64,000 nt of DNA from the NCBI RefSeq assembly GCF_024166365.1, contig NC_064842.1, forward strand, positions 15,843,001 to 15,907,000. Direction: 5' to 3'. Positions 35,413-46,838 of the stretch are shown in pieces (positions within the stretch are counted from its first letter, which is position 1; each line of letters opens with the position of its first letter). The position numbers and the translations under genes were made by a program. Source of the DNA: Elephas maximus indicus (Eukaryota; Chordata; Mammalia; Proboscidea; Elephantidae). The notes under the pieces were generated by a model. That model did not search any database. It was not told where the DNA came from and saw only the letters and a program-made list of their open reading frames with translations.

Positions 35413-36545
35413 TTTTTTTTTTTTTTTTTTAATTATTCTGGAAAATTTCAAACATACACAAAAGTAGACAGAATATATAGTGAATCCATATCATCCATCC
35501 TCAACTGTTATGAAATCTTGGCTCATCTTATTTCTTCTACATTTTCCCACTCCTCCCCCTGCCTCCAAACTAGCTAATTTTGAAGCCACTCCCGAACATT
35601 TTATTTCATCTGCTGGTAAAATTTAAGGTGTCTTTTAAAAAAGATAATCATAAAATTACTATCATAACTTAAAGATAGTAACCATGTTGTGTTGTTGTTG
35701 TTGTTAGGTGCCATCGAGTTGGTTCCAACTCATAGCAACCGTGTGTATACAGAACGAAACACTGCCTGATCATGCGCCATGATTACAGTCATTGCTATGT
35801 TTGAGCCCATGATTGCAGCCACTATGTCAATCCTATCTTGTCAACGGTCTTCCTCTTTTTCACTGATCCTCTACTTTACCAAGCATGATGTCCTTCTCCA
35901 GGGACTGGTTCCTCTGATAACATGTCCAAAGTACGTGAGATGAAGTCTCACCATCCTCTTTTCCAAGGGCATGCTGGCTGTACCTCCACGGACAGACTTG
36001 TTCATTCTTCTGGCAGTCCGTGGTATATTCAGTATTCTTTGCCAACAGCATTATTCAGAGGTATCAATTCTTCTTTGTTCTTCCTTATTCATCGTCCAGT
36101 TTAAACTTCCCAACTTGTCTTATAAATTAATTTTTTACAGCTGGTTTTTTGAATCAGAATCCAAACATTGCATTTGGTTGATACATCTCTTACCGGTTGC
36201 TGTTGCCATCGAGTCAATTCTGACTCATCTCTTTGGTCTCTTTTAATCTATAGGTTATCTCCCCTCCCCCACTTATTCTTTGCATTTTATTTAATGAAGC
36301 AACTGGCTGTTTGTCCTACAGAATTTCCCACAGTCTGGATTTTGTTGATTGTATTCCTTCGGTGGTGTGGGACGTGTTCCTGTTCCCTGTATTTCTTTTG
36401 AGCTAGCAAGGAGGTCTAACGGCTTGACTTAATTCTGGGTTTACACTTTGGCAAGAATGATTCATAGGTGGTGGGTGTGTATTTCTACCAGGAAATAGAG
36501 ATTAGTTGTTATGATGATCATTGCTTAGGTTCATTATTTTATTTA
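35413..36545 (-). mobile_element. L1M 3' region split by an RTE fragment
   Basis: Parts 35413-35690 and 36111-36545 read as one reverse L1M 3' UTR. Confidence 0.7.
35691..36110 (-). mobile_element. RTE 3' end
   Basis: Reverse copy starting with GTT repeats (the CAA tail read backwards); it encodes broken C-terminal RTE sequence. Confidence 0.85.
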
Positions 36546-36551
36546 AAAAAA

Positions 36552-36750
36552 ACTGCAGTTGCTACCAAGTTGATTCTAACTCATGGTGACCCCATGTGTT
36601 TCAGGGGAGAACTCGTTCCATAGAGTTTTCAATGGCTGGTTTTCTGGAAGTAAATCACCAGGCAATTCTTCTGAGGCACCTCTGGGTGAACTTGAACCTC
36701 CCTTTTGGGTAGCAGCAGAGCATGTTAATCGTTTGCAGCACTCAGGGGAC
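36552..36750 (-). mobile_element. AfroSINE, long-form subfamily
   Basis: Reverse copy with tctggaagtaaatcaccagg and cacctctgggtgaacttgaa. Confidence 0.8.
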
Positions 36751-37114
36751 TTCCATGGAAAATAGGGACGGTCTTACTCTAAGCTTTCTCCATTCATCAG
36801 CACAATACTTCCATAAGGAGAAATTTTCCTTTATCAACCATCTGTTTACCTTGAGTTGAAGTCACACGGAAAGGGCGGGGTAAATGCTTGCCTCTTTCCC
36901 TTGGTTTACCAGTTTTTGGAATAAAGGGTTTGCTGTTTAGAACCCTCCAAAAGAAACCAATATATATATATTTTTAAATGAGCCTTATGAAATAATGGAT
37001 TTTAACATATTTGATGTGTTTTAACCCATTACTATTATTATTATTGATGCTGCATTGGTCCTATGTTTGCTCAGTGGGTGCCTCTTCACATTTTTTTTTT
37101 TGCTCAGTCATCTT
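36751..37114. other. No recognised feature
   Basis: AT-rich, with a short TA run near 36960. Confidence 0.4.
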
Positions 37115-37420
37115 TAATCTATTTTTTATTGTGCTTTAGATGAAGATTTACAGTGCAAATTAGCTTCTTATTAAGCAGTTAATACACATATTGTTTTGTG
37201 ACATTGGTTGCCACCCCCATGACATGTCAACACTCTCCCCTTCTTGACCTTGGGTTCCCCATTACCAGCTTTCCTGTTCTCTCCTGCCTTCTGGTCCTTG
37301 CCTCTGGGCTGGTGTACCCCTTTAGTCTTGCTTTGTTTTATGGGCCTGTCTAATCTTTGGCTGAAGGGTGAACCTCAGGAGTGACTTCAGTACTGGGTTA
37401 AGAAGGTGTCTGAGGGTTCT
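37115..37420 (-). mobile_element. L1 3' end
   Basis: Reverse copy: tttattgtgctttagatgaa onward. Confidence 0.8.
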
Positions 37421-38608
37421 TCACATTATTTCTTGGCAGTGTTTGTGACCTCTGTAGCGTTTTATAGTTTTCTCATTTTCAGATGTGACTACACATTCTA
37501 GGCTGGTACATTTGCTGTCCCAGGCCTGGAATGAGCCATTTCTCAAAGGAACATTTTTTTTTGCCTTTTAGCGGAAAATGGTCAAGGGAGACCAAAATCT
37601 GAGCACTAATGAGTGTAAATAATCCCAGAATAAGCAACCAAATTAAAAACAGGACCCTCTCTGGCACTATTTGTACAAGTGATACACGTAAGTGAAAGCA
37701 TATTTGGGGCAATACATGGGAGTGGGCCAAATCTGGGTCCTAAGAGGGGTAAACCAGCTAGGCTGGGGGGCTTCATGGATGCAAGGTGGCCGCTCACCCA
37801 AGAAGCCAGGCTACTCCATGAGAGGCCCGGCCGTGAGGAGATTCTCCTCACCCCACGCAGTGCAGTGCCTTCACAGAGCTAATGTGCAGAGCTCGTGAGT
37901 GGAACTTGAAAGGAGAGGAGGCCAACGTTACTCCCTCTCCCATCCAAACAAGTGCAGAGTTCAAGTTACTATAAAAGCTAAACGCCCACTTGCCTATGAT
38001 AGTGGAACCATTTATTTAAACCACCCCTTCCTAACGCACACTAAAATGTATCAAAATCTATTTAAATGTGTATTATTACATCCTACCTCCACCAAGAACC
38101 TGAGTTTGATTGGACCAAGTTAGGGTGGTATTTCACCTGCACAGATGTCTCTCAGCTAATACAGGCAATTCAGTAAAAGACAGTACTTTGGAAATACATA
38201 CCCAGTACATGCTGGCTGGGACAGGGAGTCCAGAACTGATCTTAGGTTATTACCCTGGGTGTCTGCTAACGGTTTAATAAATTATTTAGGGCCAGAAAAG
38301 ACAGACAGTGGCAGGTTCTGTGTCCTGACGTGTCTTATTTTACTTGTCTTTGTCCACTGTAGCTTCACGTGAGACACTCGACCTACACTAGTTCAATCCT
38401 ACGTCACAGCCCACAAAAAGACAGAACTTCTGAAGCCACGTTTTATTATATGGCTATAAGAGCACAAAATAATAAAAACTAAATAGGGCTTAAGTCAAAT
38501 GCCAATGTTAAGGACACTTGTGGTGTCATATGACTTTAACCAGTTAAGTGCTCCCAAATAGTCACTTTTGAAGAAAAACTATTTATGTAATGCTCCAGTA
38601 ATATTGGG
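37421..38608. other. No recognised feature
   Basis: Apparently unique sequence, GC-richer at 37.7-37.9 kb; no exon. Confidence 0.45.
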
Positions 38609-38812
38609 TGGACCCTGGTGGTACAAACAGTTAAGCGCTTGATTACTAACTGAAAGGTTGGTAGTTCGAACCCACCCAGGGGTGCCTTGGAAGAAAGGCC
38701 TGCTGATCTGCTTCTGAAAGGTCATGGCCATGAAAAGCTTATAGAGCACAGGTCTATTATGCAACACAGGGGGTCGCCATGAGTTGAAACCGGCTCAATG
38801 GCAATTGGTGGT
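38609..38812 (+). mobile_element. AfroSINE, long-form subfamily
   Basis: Plus copy: accctggtggtacaaacag, ggttggtagttcgaaccc and gtcgccatgagttgaaacc. Confidence 0.88.
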
Positions 38813-39022
38813 ACAATAATATTTAACACATTATCTAGCAAGGAATGAGATCATCATTCTCATGATGTAGAGTTCTGTTAAAATAATAAAACTGAGAGTG
38901 TAGAATTACATCTAGCATATGATTTTGCACCAGCTATATATATATTTTTTTGTATAGATCTCTCTGTATCTACACATAAGAAATGTTATCAAAGCAGAGT
39001 GATTCACTAGATGATGGGATAA

Positions 39023-39184
39023 ACCCAAAAACTCGTTGCCGTGGAGTCGATTCCAACTCATAGGGACCCTGTAAAACAAAGTAGAACTCCCCCACAGGGT
39101 TTCCAAGGAGCAGCTGGTGGATTTGAACTGCCGACCTTTTGGTTAACAGCCTACGCTCTTAACCACTGTACCACCAGGGCTCCA
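39023..39184 (-). mobile_element. AfroSINE
   Basis: Complete reverse copy, ending taccaccagggctcc. Confidence 0.92.
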
Positions 39185-40167
39185 GATAGGATAGGGCTGG
39201 ACTATCAAATATGTAGCACTAGCTACATGTGTCTACTTACATTTAAATCAGTTAAAACTAAATAAAATGAAAAACTCAGTCCCTCAGTCACACTAGCCAC
39301 ATTTTAAGTACTCAACAGCCACAAAACAGTCACAAAAAGAAATGTCAGACCGGTGTCAGGTGTCAGGATCAAATATTCTGCTAGTTGTCTCCATTCTCTA
39401 CTTCAAGTGTGAAGACATAAGCTCAGAACCTTCATGGTTTCACTTTTCTGAGGCTGAAATGTTCTTTTAACTTCATCGGGTAGCTATGTGACTTGAGGTT
39501 GTTAAAGACTCACACAGAGGAAACTTCTACAAACGGACTTTGGGTAGAAATCACTGGAAGAAGAAAAGGAACCATACTTTAAAAGACTTCCATCTGTTGG
39601 GTTCAAAAATCTATTTTGTGTTTATTTGAATTTAGACGGGGGTTCCTAAACAACAACAAAAGCTTCTTACCATTTTATCACTTTCCTGGCACATTAATAC
39701 CTTTTGGGGGGTGTTGTCTTCAATCTCTTGTAATCACTGGTTCTGAAATAAACTTCAGAAACTTAATGGGCCTGGGCAACAGCAAGAGGAGAGGAAATCA
39801 AAGCGGGGCCAGGATCAAAGGGGCAAACAGCTCTCAAGGTGGAAGTAGAGCCATCGACTCCCCTCGGCTGCCTTTTCCTGGTTTTCTCTTTAATAAACAC
39901 CCAGCGTCCCTGCGCCAGGTCTAGAGCTGCAGAGAAGGCCTGACTTGAAAAACAAAGAGGGAGCCGGGGAAGAGAGTACTTAGCACTTGGAGAGGCCTCC
40001 GTGATATCTGGGGGAGTCGGTGTCAGCACCCGTGGTGGGAAAGGTTGAGGATGAGAACAGGACCGAGGCCCCGCGTGGCTCCATCCTCACCAGCCTTGCG
40101 GTTGCTGCAGAGATGTCCCCGGCCCCACAGAACGAAGTGTTTTTTCACTCACCTCTTTCTTCCTGCA
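39185..40167. other. No recognised feature
   Basis: Unique sequence, GC-richer at 39.9-40.15 kb; no exon or element. Confidence 0.45.
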
Positions 40168-40685
40168 CCTTTTTTTTTTTTTAAATAATACCTTACTGTG
40201 TTTTCGGTGAAGGTTTACACAGCAATTTGGGTTCCCATTCAACGATTTCTACACGATGCATGAATATTCTCATTATTTCCGTTCTGGTTGTTCTATTTCC
40301 ATTAATCTAGTTTCTCTGCCCCCTTACAGTCTCATCTTTGTTTTAAAATAATTGTTGACCGTTTGGTCTCTTATAGGTGATTTTTTAAAGGAGTACAGTA
40401 CTGACGGGTGGTATTCATTATTTTTTGAGCCAGTTTGTTAGTTAGCCACAAAGTGACTGCAGAGATTAGTTTCGGTTCAAAGTTTGAAGAGTATCTCAGG
40501 GCAATAGTCTTGGGAGTCCTCCCATCTCAACCAGTCCAATAAGTCTTTTTTTTTTTTTTTGGAAATTGAGGTTGTGTTCCACATTTTTTTCCTATTCTGT
40601 CAGGATCCATCTGTTGTGGCCCTGATTGGATGGTTGTAGTGGTAGCTGGACACCATCTAGTTCTTCTGGTTTCAGGGTAAACCAA
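40168..40685 (-). mobile_element. L1 3' region
   Basis: Reverse copy with gtgaaggtttacacagcaat; related to 18120-19250. Confidence 0.78.
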
Positions 40686-40687
40686 AA

Positions 40688-40842
40688 GAATCAAACCCAT
40701 TGCCATCAAGTCAGTTACAACTCTTAGTGACCCTGCAGGATAGAGCAGAACTGCCCCATAGGGTCTCCAAGGAGCAGCTGGTGGATTTGAACTGCTGACT
40801 TTTGGTTAGCAGCCTAGCTCTTAACCATTGCACCACCAGGGT
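40688..40842 (-). mobile_element. AfroSINE
   Basis: Complete reverse copy: caaacccattgccatcaag through ccattgcaccaccaggg. Confidence 0.92.
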
Positions 40843-41518
40843 AGATGAGGCCAATGATAAGCATTTTGTTACCACTTTCCTCCTGCACTTTTATTTGTAT
40901 TTTTACTGGCCTTCCTCCACTGTACAAGAAGCTCTCTGAGGACAGTCTTTTCACCTCACTCTCCTTTGTGTCTGTTTCAAAAAATATAAATAATAGACCA
41001 AATATAAATAATGGCCCAAAGCTCTCAGCAAATCAATGGCGAATGAGTCCAGGTGTTGCTGAGGGGGGATCCAGACCTTAACCTCAGTGATCACTGGCTT
41101 CAGCCAACCTTGGGCTTCAGCCTACCGCTGACTTGCTTCTGTAAGCCTACTTAAAATGTAGTTAAACTTTACAGATTATTTATCTTGGGGAAATAACTTG
41201 CAACAATTATTCTTTAGGATATCACCAAAGATGAAGCTCTTTTCATTCTCCCATTGGGGAAACAAGTGTAGATGAATAAACAAATACAAGAGCCAGAACT
41301 TGATAGGACTGCCTTGTTTTTCCGGATCTTGAAAGTTGTCCACCCTTGACAAGGTGCAGTCTTACCACTCTTCTGTCGAGCTCTATTAGTGAAAAATATT
41401 TGAATTTTCCTTCTCTGGCAGGTTTCCGCCTCCCACAGGTTCTGGCTTTTCGGGGTTTGATTGTACTCATCGTTAGTCTGCGGTAGGATAATTAAGGGAT
41501 CTAGTTCTGCACTTAGTG
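40843..41518. other. No recognised feature
   Basis: Apparently unique intergenic sequence. Confidence 0.45.
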
Positions 41519-41602
41519 AAGAACCAATTGCTGCTGAGTGAACTCTGACTCATGGCGACCCCATAAGTGTCAGAGTAGAACTGTGCTCCATAGGTTTTCA
41601 GC
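41519..41602 (-). mobile_element. AfroSINE long-form fragment
   Basis: Tail and first boxes only: ctctgactcatggcgacccc. Confidence 0.8.
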
Positions 41603-41935
41603 TCCGCGTCCCCTCACAGCGAGCAGATAGCAGAGAGGAATGAAGCCCAGGCAGAGGACTGGGAATTTCCACACAACAAGCTGGAGAATCCCCAGGACTC
41701 ACGGCCCTGGCAGGGTTTCTAGTTGCTGGTTATCTCTGGCCGGTAAGGCTCACCACAGCCCGTAAACTGGTTTCTGGGACTCAGAGCCCGCTTGTTTCCC
41801 TGAAGCCAGAGAAAATGGACCTTTGGAGATGAATTAAATGACTACTCACCATGGTAGTTGGCAAAGATTTGGGGAAGTAATCAAAATATGGAAGGCTGGT
41901 TTTTTTTTCCCCCCCGTCTTTTAAGACTAGTGGTA
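41603..41935. other. No recognised feature
   Basis: GC-moderate unique sequence. Confidence 0.4.
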
Positions 41936-42138
41936 GAGTCCCTGGGTGGAACAAATGGTAAAGGGTTTGTTTGCTAATTGGCAGGCTGGAAGTGTGAGTT
42001 CACCCACAGATGCCTGGAAGAAAGGCCTGGCCATCTACTTCTGAAAAATCAGTGATTGAAAACCCCGTGGAGCACAGTTCTACTCTGACACACACGGGGT
42101 TGCCACGCGTCAGAGTTCATTCGATAGCAACTGTTTTG
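41936..42138 (+). mobile_element. AfroSINE, long-form subfamily
   Basis: Full-length long form: gagtccctgggtggaacaaa and aagaaaggcctggccatcta. Confidence 0.9.
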
Positions 42139-42185
42139 TTTCTTAAGATTGTTGTTGCCATTGAATTGGCCCCCTGAACCAAAGA

Positions 42186-42388
42186 ATACCAAAACCAAAC
42201 CCGATGTAGTCAAGTGGATTCCAACTCAATAGGAACCCTATAGGATAGAGTAGAATTACCCCACAGGATTTCCAAGGCTGTAAATCTTTATGGAAGCAGA
42301 CTGCCACATCTTTCTCTTGAGGAGCAGCTGATGGATTCAAATCACAGACCTTTCGGTTAGCAGCCAAGCACTTAATCACTGCACTACA
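42186..42388 (-). mobile_element. AfroSINE, long variant
   Basis: Reverse copy with the tttatggaagcagactgcca segment. Confidence 0.92.
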
Positions 42389-43559
42389 GCTATAGGAACC
42401 AAACTGGGCCCCAGAGGTCTGGTCTCCACCACCCCTTCCTGTAACCTAATGAACCCAATGTGCCTGAAAGACAACCACCTCTAAGACTGAAGAGGGGCTG
42501 TGGCTTCACCCTCCTGCTGGGGGTGGCAGGGGGAGCTCAACAGTGACCACGGGTGATGCCTGGAGGCCAGCTTCGTACAGTGGCTTTGGAGTGATTTGGG
42601 CCTTTCTCTGTATTGTGAATATTTTCTGATCTGTAAAATTGGGATAAGAATACTTTATAGGATCAGTTGAGAAAGTACTCAGGAAGTGATTTTTTTGAGT
42701 TAATGAAGGAAAGAAAAACAGAGGATCTGACCTCTCATCCCATACATCCCCTTTCTGAAAATCCCAATGGCCTGGCAAAAGAATAACAGAAGAGGAAGAG
42801 AGACAGAGAAAGAAGGGGAGAGGGGTGGATGGAAGGAGAGCAGGGGAGAGTATTGTCAGGGCCTGCTTAGCGGGTCTGCACCAGAGTCCTGACCACCTAA
42901 CCTGCCATCCCCACTGGGAGAGAATCAAACTGAGACCTTCTCTTTGTAGCAGTCCCAAGAATACTTTTTGCTTTGACACCTGGGTTGTCTATCCAGGATG
43001 AAAACATCCACGCTCTGCCCAAGGTCATCTATCAGCATTGTAAAAGGGAAGAAACAGGAGCCGGACTGTGCTTGGAAAGATTCTCCACTAAAGGGCTCCC
43101 TTTGAGTCAGTGACAGTAAATGGTCCTTGTGAAATCAGGGGTCAGGGGCTGGAAGCAAGAGCCCTAGTCCTCTGCACCTGACGGCTGAGTCATGTGGAGT
43201 AATCCCGGCAGGGTTTCTCTCTCTATAAAGCTAACTCAGTGACATCCAATTCAACAGACAGGCAAGGAGAGTCCAGCATGGTGCCTTTTACATAGTAAAT
43301 GTACAAAGTAGACAATACACTTGAATGGATGAGTGAGTGAGAGAAATGGGCTCCTGCTCTCAAGGACTTTGTAATGTAGTAGGAGAGGCAGACACATAAA
43401 CCCTGTCTACAAATCAGGATAAAATGGAGCCTTAAATGAGGCCCAAGGGGCAGAGGAAGGACAGATGATTTCTTCAGAGAGAGTGGAAGCCTCATAGAAC
43501 CCCTTTCACTCTGCCAGTTAGTCTGGGCATTGTTGGGTATCTCTAGAAAGGCCAAACCA
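42389..43559. other. Region upstream of the MIXL1 promoter
   Basis: Purine-rich run at about 42770-42850 and L2-like sequence at 43245-43450. TGAGTCA (43186-43192) lies next to TAATCC (43200-43205). No gene. Confidence 0.4.
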
Positions 43560-43930
43560 CTTGTCTGCTAAATGCCGGCCCATTTTCAACCCTGCTTAGG
43601 GTATCCTAAGGGATCTTCCAGGTTGAGTTTACTGCCTCTTTATCTGAGGTCCCTTTATCTGCGCCCCCTCCTTCTGACTCAGGATGTGTTAGGGAGGCTA
43701 GCAGAGAGCAGGGGCTAGGCTGTTTAACAAACCTGGTACAGGGTCTAGCACGTAGCAGGGGGGGATAAATAAAACCTTTGATGACGACTGGAGGGAAAGC
43801 GAGAAATACGGCAGGCAAAGGCCCTGGGCCAATCTGGGTGGGCGCTCGGACCCCCAGGAAGGAGGCTCAGTCACCCCAAGCACTCCGACCACTCTGGGCT
43901 GCCCCTCCCCAGCAAACCTACTCTGGGGGA

Positions 43931-43938
43931 TGTTGATT
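43931..43938 (+). promoter_or_regulatory. Candidate FOXH1 site upstream of MIXL1
   Basis: TGTTGATT matches the FOXH1/FAST-1 consensus TGT(G/T)(T/G)ATT. It lies about 240 bases upstream of the TATA-like box. SMAD-type GTCTG boxes follow at 44053-44057 and 44168-44172. Mixl1 is a known Nodal/activin target, so the site is plausible, but an 8-base match alone is weak. Confidence 0.35.
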
Positions 43939-44170
43939 GAGGTGGGTGGCGGGGCGGATGGACGGGGGAGGGGGCGCGAGGGGCCCCGGGCCCAAGTTCA
44001 CGCCTCCCTCCCTCCATCCCACGGTCAGCGGAAGCGATTATTCCCCCCCAGCGTCTGGCGGGGCTGGGGGCGGGCTCGCACCCCGAGGAGACACGGGCCT
44101 CCCAGCGGCCCCCTCTTTGATCGCGCCGCCACCCCAGGCCCAGCCCGGCCCCCTTCCTTGGCCCGGGGTC

Positions 44171-44180
44171 TGTATAACTA
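44171..44180 (+). promoter_or_regulatory. MIXL1: TATA-like box of MIXL1
   Basis: The sequence TGTATAACTA lies 43-47 bases upstream of the ATG in otherwise GC-rich DNA. A TATA at 44173-44177 would place transcription start near 44200-44205, giving a 5' UTR of only about 15-20 bases. The start site is inferred, not seen. Confidence 0.6.
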
Positions 44181-44219
44181 GAGGGTGTCCCCCGGGCGGT
44201 GCACTGGGGTCGCGAAGCG

Positions 44220-44630
44220 ATGGCCGCAGCAGAGTCCAACCAGTTCCAGTTCGGGGAGAGCGCCCCGGTCCCTGGGTACCGGCCCGCCCCAGCCGGGACC
44301 TTCCTGCCGCCCCCGCGCCCCGCAGCCGCCCTGCTCCCCGCGCCGCCCCCGGGCCCCGGCCCGGCGCGCTGCCCCCCGGCAGCGGCGACCTTCGGCGGCT
44401 TTCCGTGGAGGGGCCCCGGGCCCGCCGCGCCGCCCCCTGCCGGCCTGGGCCCGCCGGCGCCCCCCACAGGCGCGGCCGCCCCGTCTGCGTCGCAGCGCCG
44501 CAAGCGCACGTCGTTCAGCTCCGAGCAGCTGCAGCTGCTAGAGCTCGTCTTCCGCCGGACCATGTACCCCGACATCCACCTGCGCGAGCGCCTGGCCGCG
44601 CTCACCTTGCTCCCCGAGTCCAGGATCCAG
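44220..44630 (+). CDS. MIXL1: MIXL1 coding exon 1
   Basis: Encodes residues 1-137: start [11 protein letters not shown], the proline-rich region, and homeodomain helices 1-2 to SRIQ. It ends CCAG|gtgagc, a strong donor. Very high GC content and CpG density place it inside the promoter CpG island. Long open frames on the opposite strand and in the other plus frames here are by-products of the GC composition. Confidence 0.97.
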
Positions 44631-46838
44631 GTGAGCGGCCCGGCCAGCCGGTCGGTTCACGGTTCGCCCTGGAGCGGAGGCACTGGGAGAAGACGGGATC
44701 CAGGCGCCGGAGGCCAGACCTTAGCGCCCCCTTGCGACCCCAGTGTCCACTTGCGTTGCGTTGGGCAAGTTGCTTACCTAAAAAGCCTCAGTGTCCGGGG
44801 CTGTGAAATAGGGATAATAACAGTACCTGCCGCTTAGGAGAGCCCTGGTGGCGCAGTGGTTAAGCGCTCAGCTGCCAACTGAAAAAGGTCAGCAGCTCTG
44901 TGGGAGAAAGATGTGGCGGTCTGCTTCCGTAAAGATTTACAGCCTTGAAAACCCTAAGGGGCAGTTCTGTCCTGTCCAGTTGGGTCGCTGAGTCCGAATC
45001 GAAATGAAAGACATATATATTTGGGGGGGGGGAGGGGGTTTACTGCCTAGGATGATTGAGGCTTACATGGAATTATTGAGGTAAGCACTCAATATCGTAT
45101 TAACTATAACACTGCCCCTGCGAGGAGGCTAGCAGGGCCTCTAAAATTGTCAGAAAAGTAAAACTGCGACAGGAACGTGATAGAAACTACTTCCAGACAT
45201 TTTCCTCATCCAGGGAGAGGAGTCAGATGAGCTGCAGTTGGGGTTTGACTCTGGCTTCGAGTTTGGAATACCAGTTGCCGAGAAGTCGATTAGGACTCAT
45301 AGCGACCCTAGAGTGTAACTGCCCCATAGGGTTTCCTTGGAGCAGCTGGTGGATTTGAACTGATGACCTCTTGGTCAGCAGCTAAGCTCTTAACCACTGA
45401 AAGGGCAGGGCTTGCTCACCTAGTGACTCCCGTGACCACTTTCTTGGCAGGTATTGTTTGTGGGATTTTGGTTCAAAAGGATGTTGTGTATTAGGGTAAA
45501 GCCAGAAGCATTTGGAGCGGCTCGCCTTTTTATCAGTTTGAACCAACCCCGTCCCTGAAAACAAAATCTAGTGCAGGGTGCCTTTATTGCCTGAAATAAT
45601 TTAGATCAGAATCCTGGGGCTTGCAGGTAACGGGAGCATACCACTTTGCCTAGTAGTCTGTAACCAGCAAACTAGTCCTTGGTCTGTGTCCAAGCACAGT
45701 TTTAGGTAAAAAGAAAAACAAAAGACCAAACCAGTTGCCACTGAGTCGATTTCCAAGTCATGGCGATCCCATCCATGAGTGTGGGAGTAAAACTGTGCTC
45801 CAAAGGTCTTTCAGTGGCTGTGATCTTTCAGAAGTAGATCTCCAGGAAGAGCCAGGCCTTTCTTCTGAGGCATCTCTGGGTGGATTCGAACCACCAACTT
45901 TTCAGTTAGTAGCTGAGTGCTTAAGCGTTTGCTCCACTCAGGGATCCCTGCAGTTCTAAGTAGGAGCCTTCATTTTCACACTGGAAGAGAGTGGACTTGT
46001 TTTCTCTGCATCCCTGGTGGGAATTCATCTGTCAGTTTCAACAGCTGGGAGGAAATTTGTGGGGAAATGGTGAGAGGAAAATTTTATTCACAGAAGTGAA
46101 GTTCCCTGAGCAAAGTATCTCCTTGATTAATTTGACAAGGGAGTACAGACCTTAAAAAACTGATTTTCTAAATGATGTTAATATCTATCGTGTTTAAGTG
46201 TAGCAGCATGTTTTCCTAAGAATTCAAAATACTTCTAAATAGAATTTGTAAGAATTCTGATTGCCTCTGTCTACTTCTAGGACCCCATTTTTCATTGCAT
46301 ACGTCCCTATAGCGTATAGATGGAAGCAGGCATTATTCCAATTTTGGATGTGGGAATGGTGAGGCAGAGAAAGCCAGACGCTCCATGCTTCTAGCCGGCA
46401 GCCCAAGTACTTTCTGAAAACCACAGGGCTTTTGGATCAGGAAATGTTAAACTGGAACTGACGATGACAAACTCTGAACACAACGGAAGCGTAAGCACTT
46501 CAACCGAAAGCAGCTGTTTTCTCCCCTCCCAGGTGTGGTTCCAGAACAGGCGAGCCAAGTCACGGAGGCAGAGTGGAAGATCCTGTCAGTCGTCCGCTGG
46601 GCCAGGGCTTTGCCTCAGCCAATCCGCTCCTGGAACTGAAGCGAAGTGTGTGAAGCCCCAGCTGCCTCTCGAGGTAGATGTGAACTGCCTGCCCGATCCC
46701 ACCAGGGGTGGAGGGGACCTCTCTGACCCTAGCTCCCAAGGCCAGAGTTTTGAAACCTATTCCCCACTCCCTGAAGACACTGGTTCAAAGCTGGACTTAT
46801 GGGAGGAACACATCTTTTCTGCCTTTGGTAACTCTTGA
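44220..46838 (+). CDS. MIXL1: MIXL1, Mix paired-like homeobox transcription factor (two coding exons, complete)
   Basis: Two coding exons, 44220-44630 (137 codons) and 46533-46838 (101 codons plus TGA), join in phase 0 through a GT donor at 44631 and an AG acceptor at 46531-46532. The 238-residue product has a proline/alanine-rich N-terminus (about residues 21-90), a homeodomain at about 92-151, and an acidic C-terminus ending in FSAFGNS. The recognition helix reads VWFQNRRAK, with Gln at homeodomain position 50. The intron falls between positions 46 and 47, the usual place in paired-class genes. I recall human MIXL1 as 232 residues with the same N-terminal, homeodomain and C-terminal blocks. 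The ATG has G at -3 and +4; an in-frame TAA at 44175-44177 rules out an upstream start. Known role: nuclear factor induced by Nodal/activin/BMP in the primitive streak, binding paired TAAT sites and driving mesendoderm formation. The reading frame is intact. Confidence 0.97.
44839..45005 (+). mobile_element. AfroSINE in the MIXL1 intron
   Basis: Plus copy, gagccctggtggcgcagtgg onward, diverged in its middle. Confidence 0.88.
45267..45410 (-). mobile_element. AfroSINE in the MIXL1 intron
   Basis: Reverse copy with a short deletion near gaccctagagtgtaactg. Confidence 0.87.
45724..45949 (-). mobile_element. AfroSINE, long-form, in the MIXL1 intron
   Basis: Full-length reverse long form: agaagtagatctccagga and ctctgggtggattcgaacc. 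Confidence 0.9.
46533..46838 (+). CDS. MIXL1: MIXL1 coding exon 2
   Basis: Follows the pyrimidine-rich acceptor tract ending ctcccctcccag. It encodes the recognition helix ([15 protein letters not shown]), the linker and the acidic C-terminal domain, then stops at 46836-46838. The block [14 protein letters not shown] and the tail [12 protein letters not shown] match what I recall of mammalian MIXL1. Confidence 0.97.
   Translation: MWFQNRRAKSRRQSGRSCQSSAGPGLCLSQSAPGTEAKCVKPQLPLEVDVNCLPDPTRGGGDLSDPSSQGQSFETYSPLPEDTGSKLDLWEEHIFSAFGNS

Larger units (their letters stand above)
43900..44700. promoter_or_regulatory. MIXL1: CpG island over MIXL1 promoter and exon 1
   Basis: Abrupt change from about 45% GC to very GC- and CpG-rich sequence, spanning roughly 300 bases upstream of the ATG, exon 1 and the start of the intron. 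It is the only such island in the window. Boundaries were judged by eye. Confidence 0.85.
44631..46532 (+). other. MIXL1: MIXL1 intron 1
   Basis: GT-AG intron of 1902 bases. It carries three AfroSINE copies (listed separately), roughly a quarter to a third of its length, so much of it is lineage-specific. The rest shows no recognisable gene or element. Confidence 0.9.

Noticed and set aside
1-43500. Search for ACBD3 exons expected upstream of MIXL1
   Set aside because: No exon was recognised; the gene probably lies beyond the left edge.
43871-44605. 244-codon minus-strand open frame over MIXL1 exon 1
   Set aside because: It is antisense to a firmly identified homeobox exon in a CpG island where stop codons are rare; the composition is Arg/Gly/Ala-rich with no domain.
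43937-44806. 289-codon plus-strand open frame overlapping MIXL1 exon 1
   Set aside because: It is in a different frame from MIXL1, ignores the clear splice donor at 44631, and arises from GC content.
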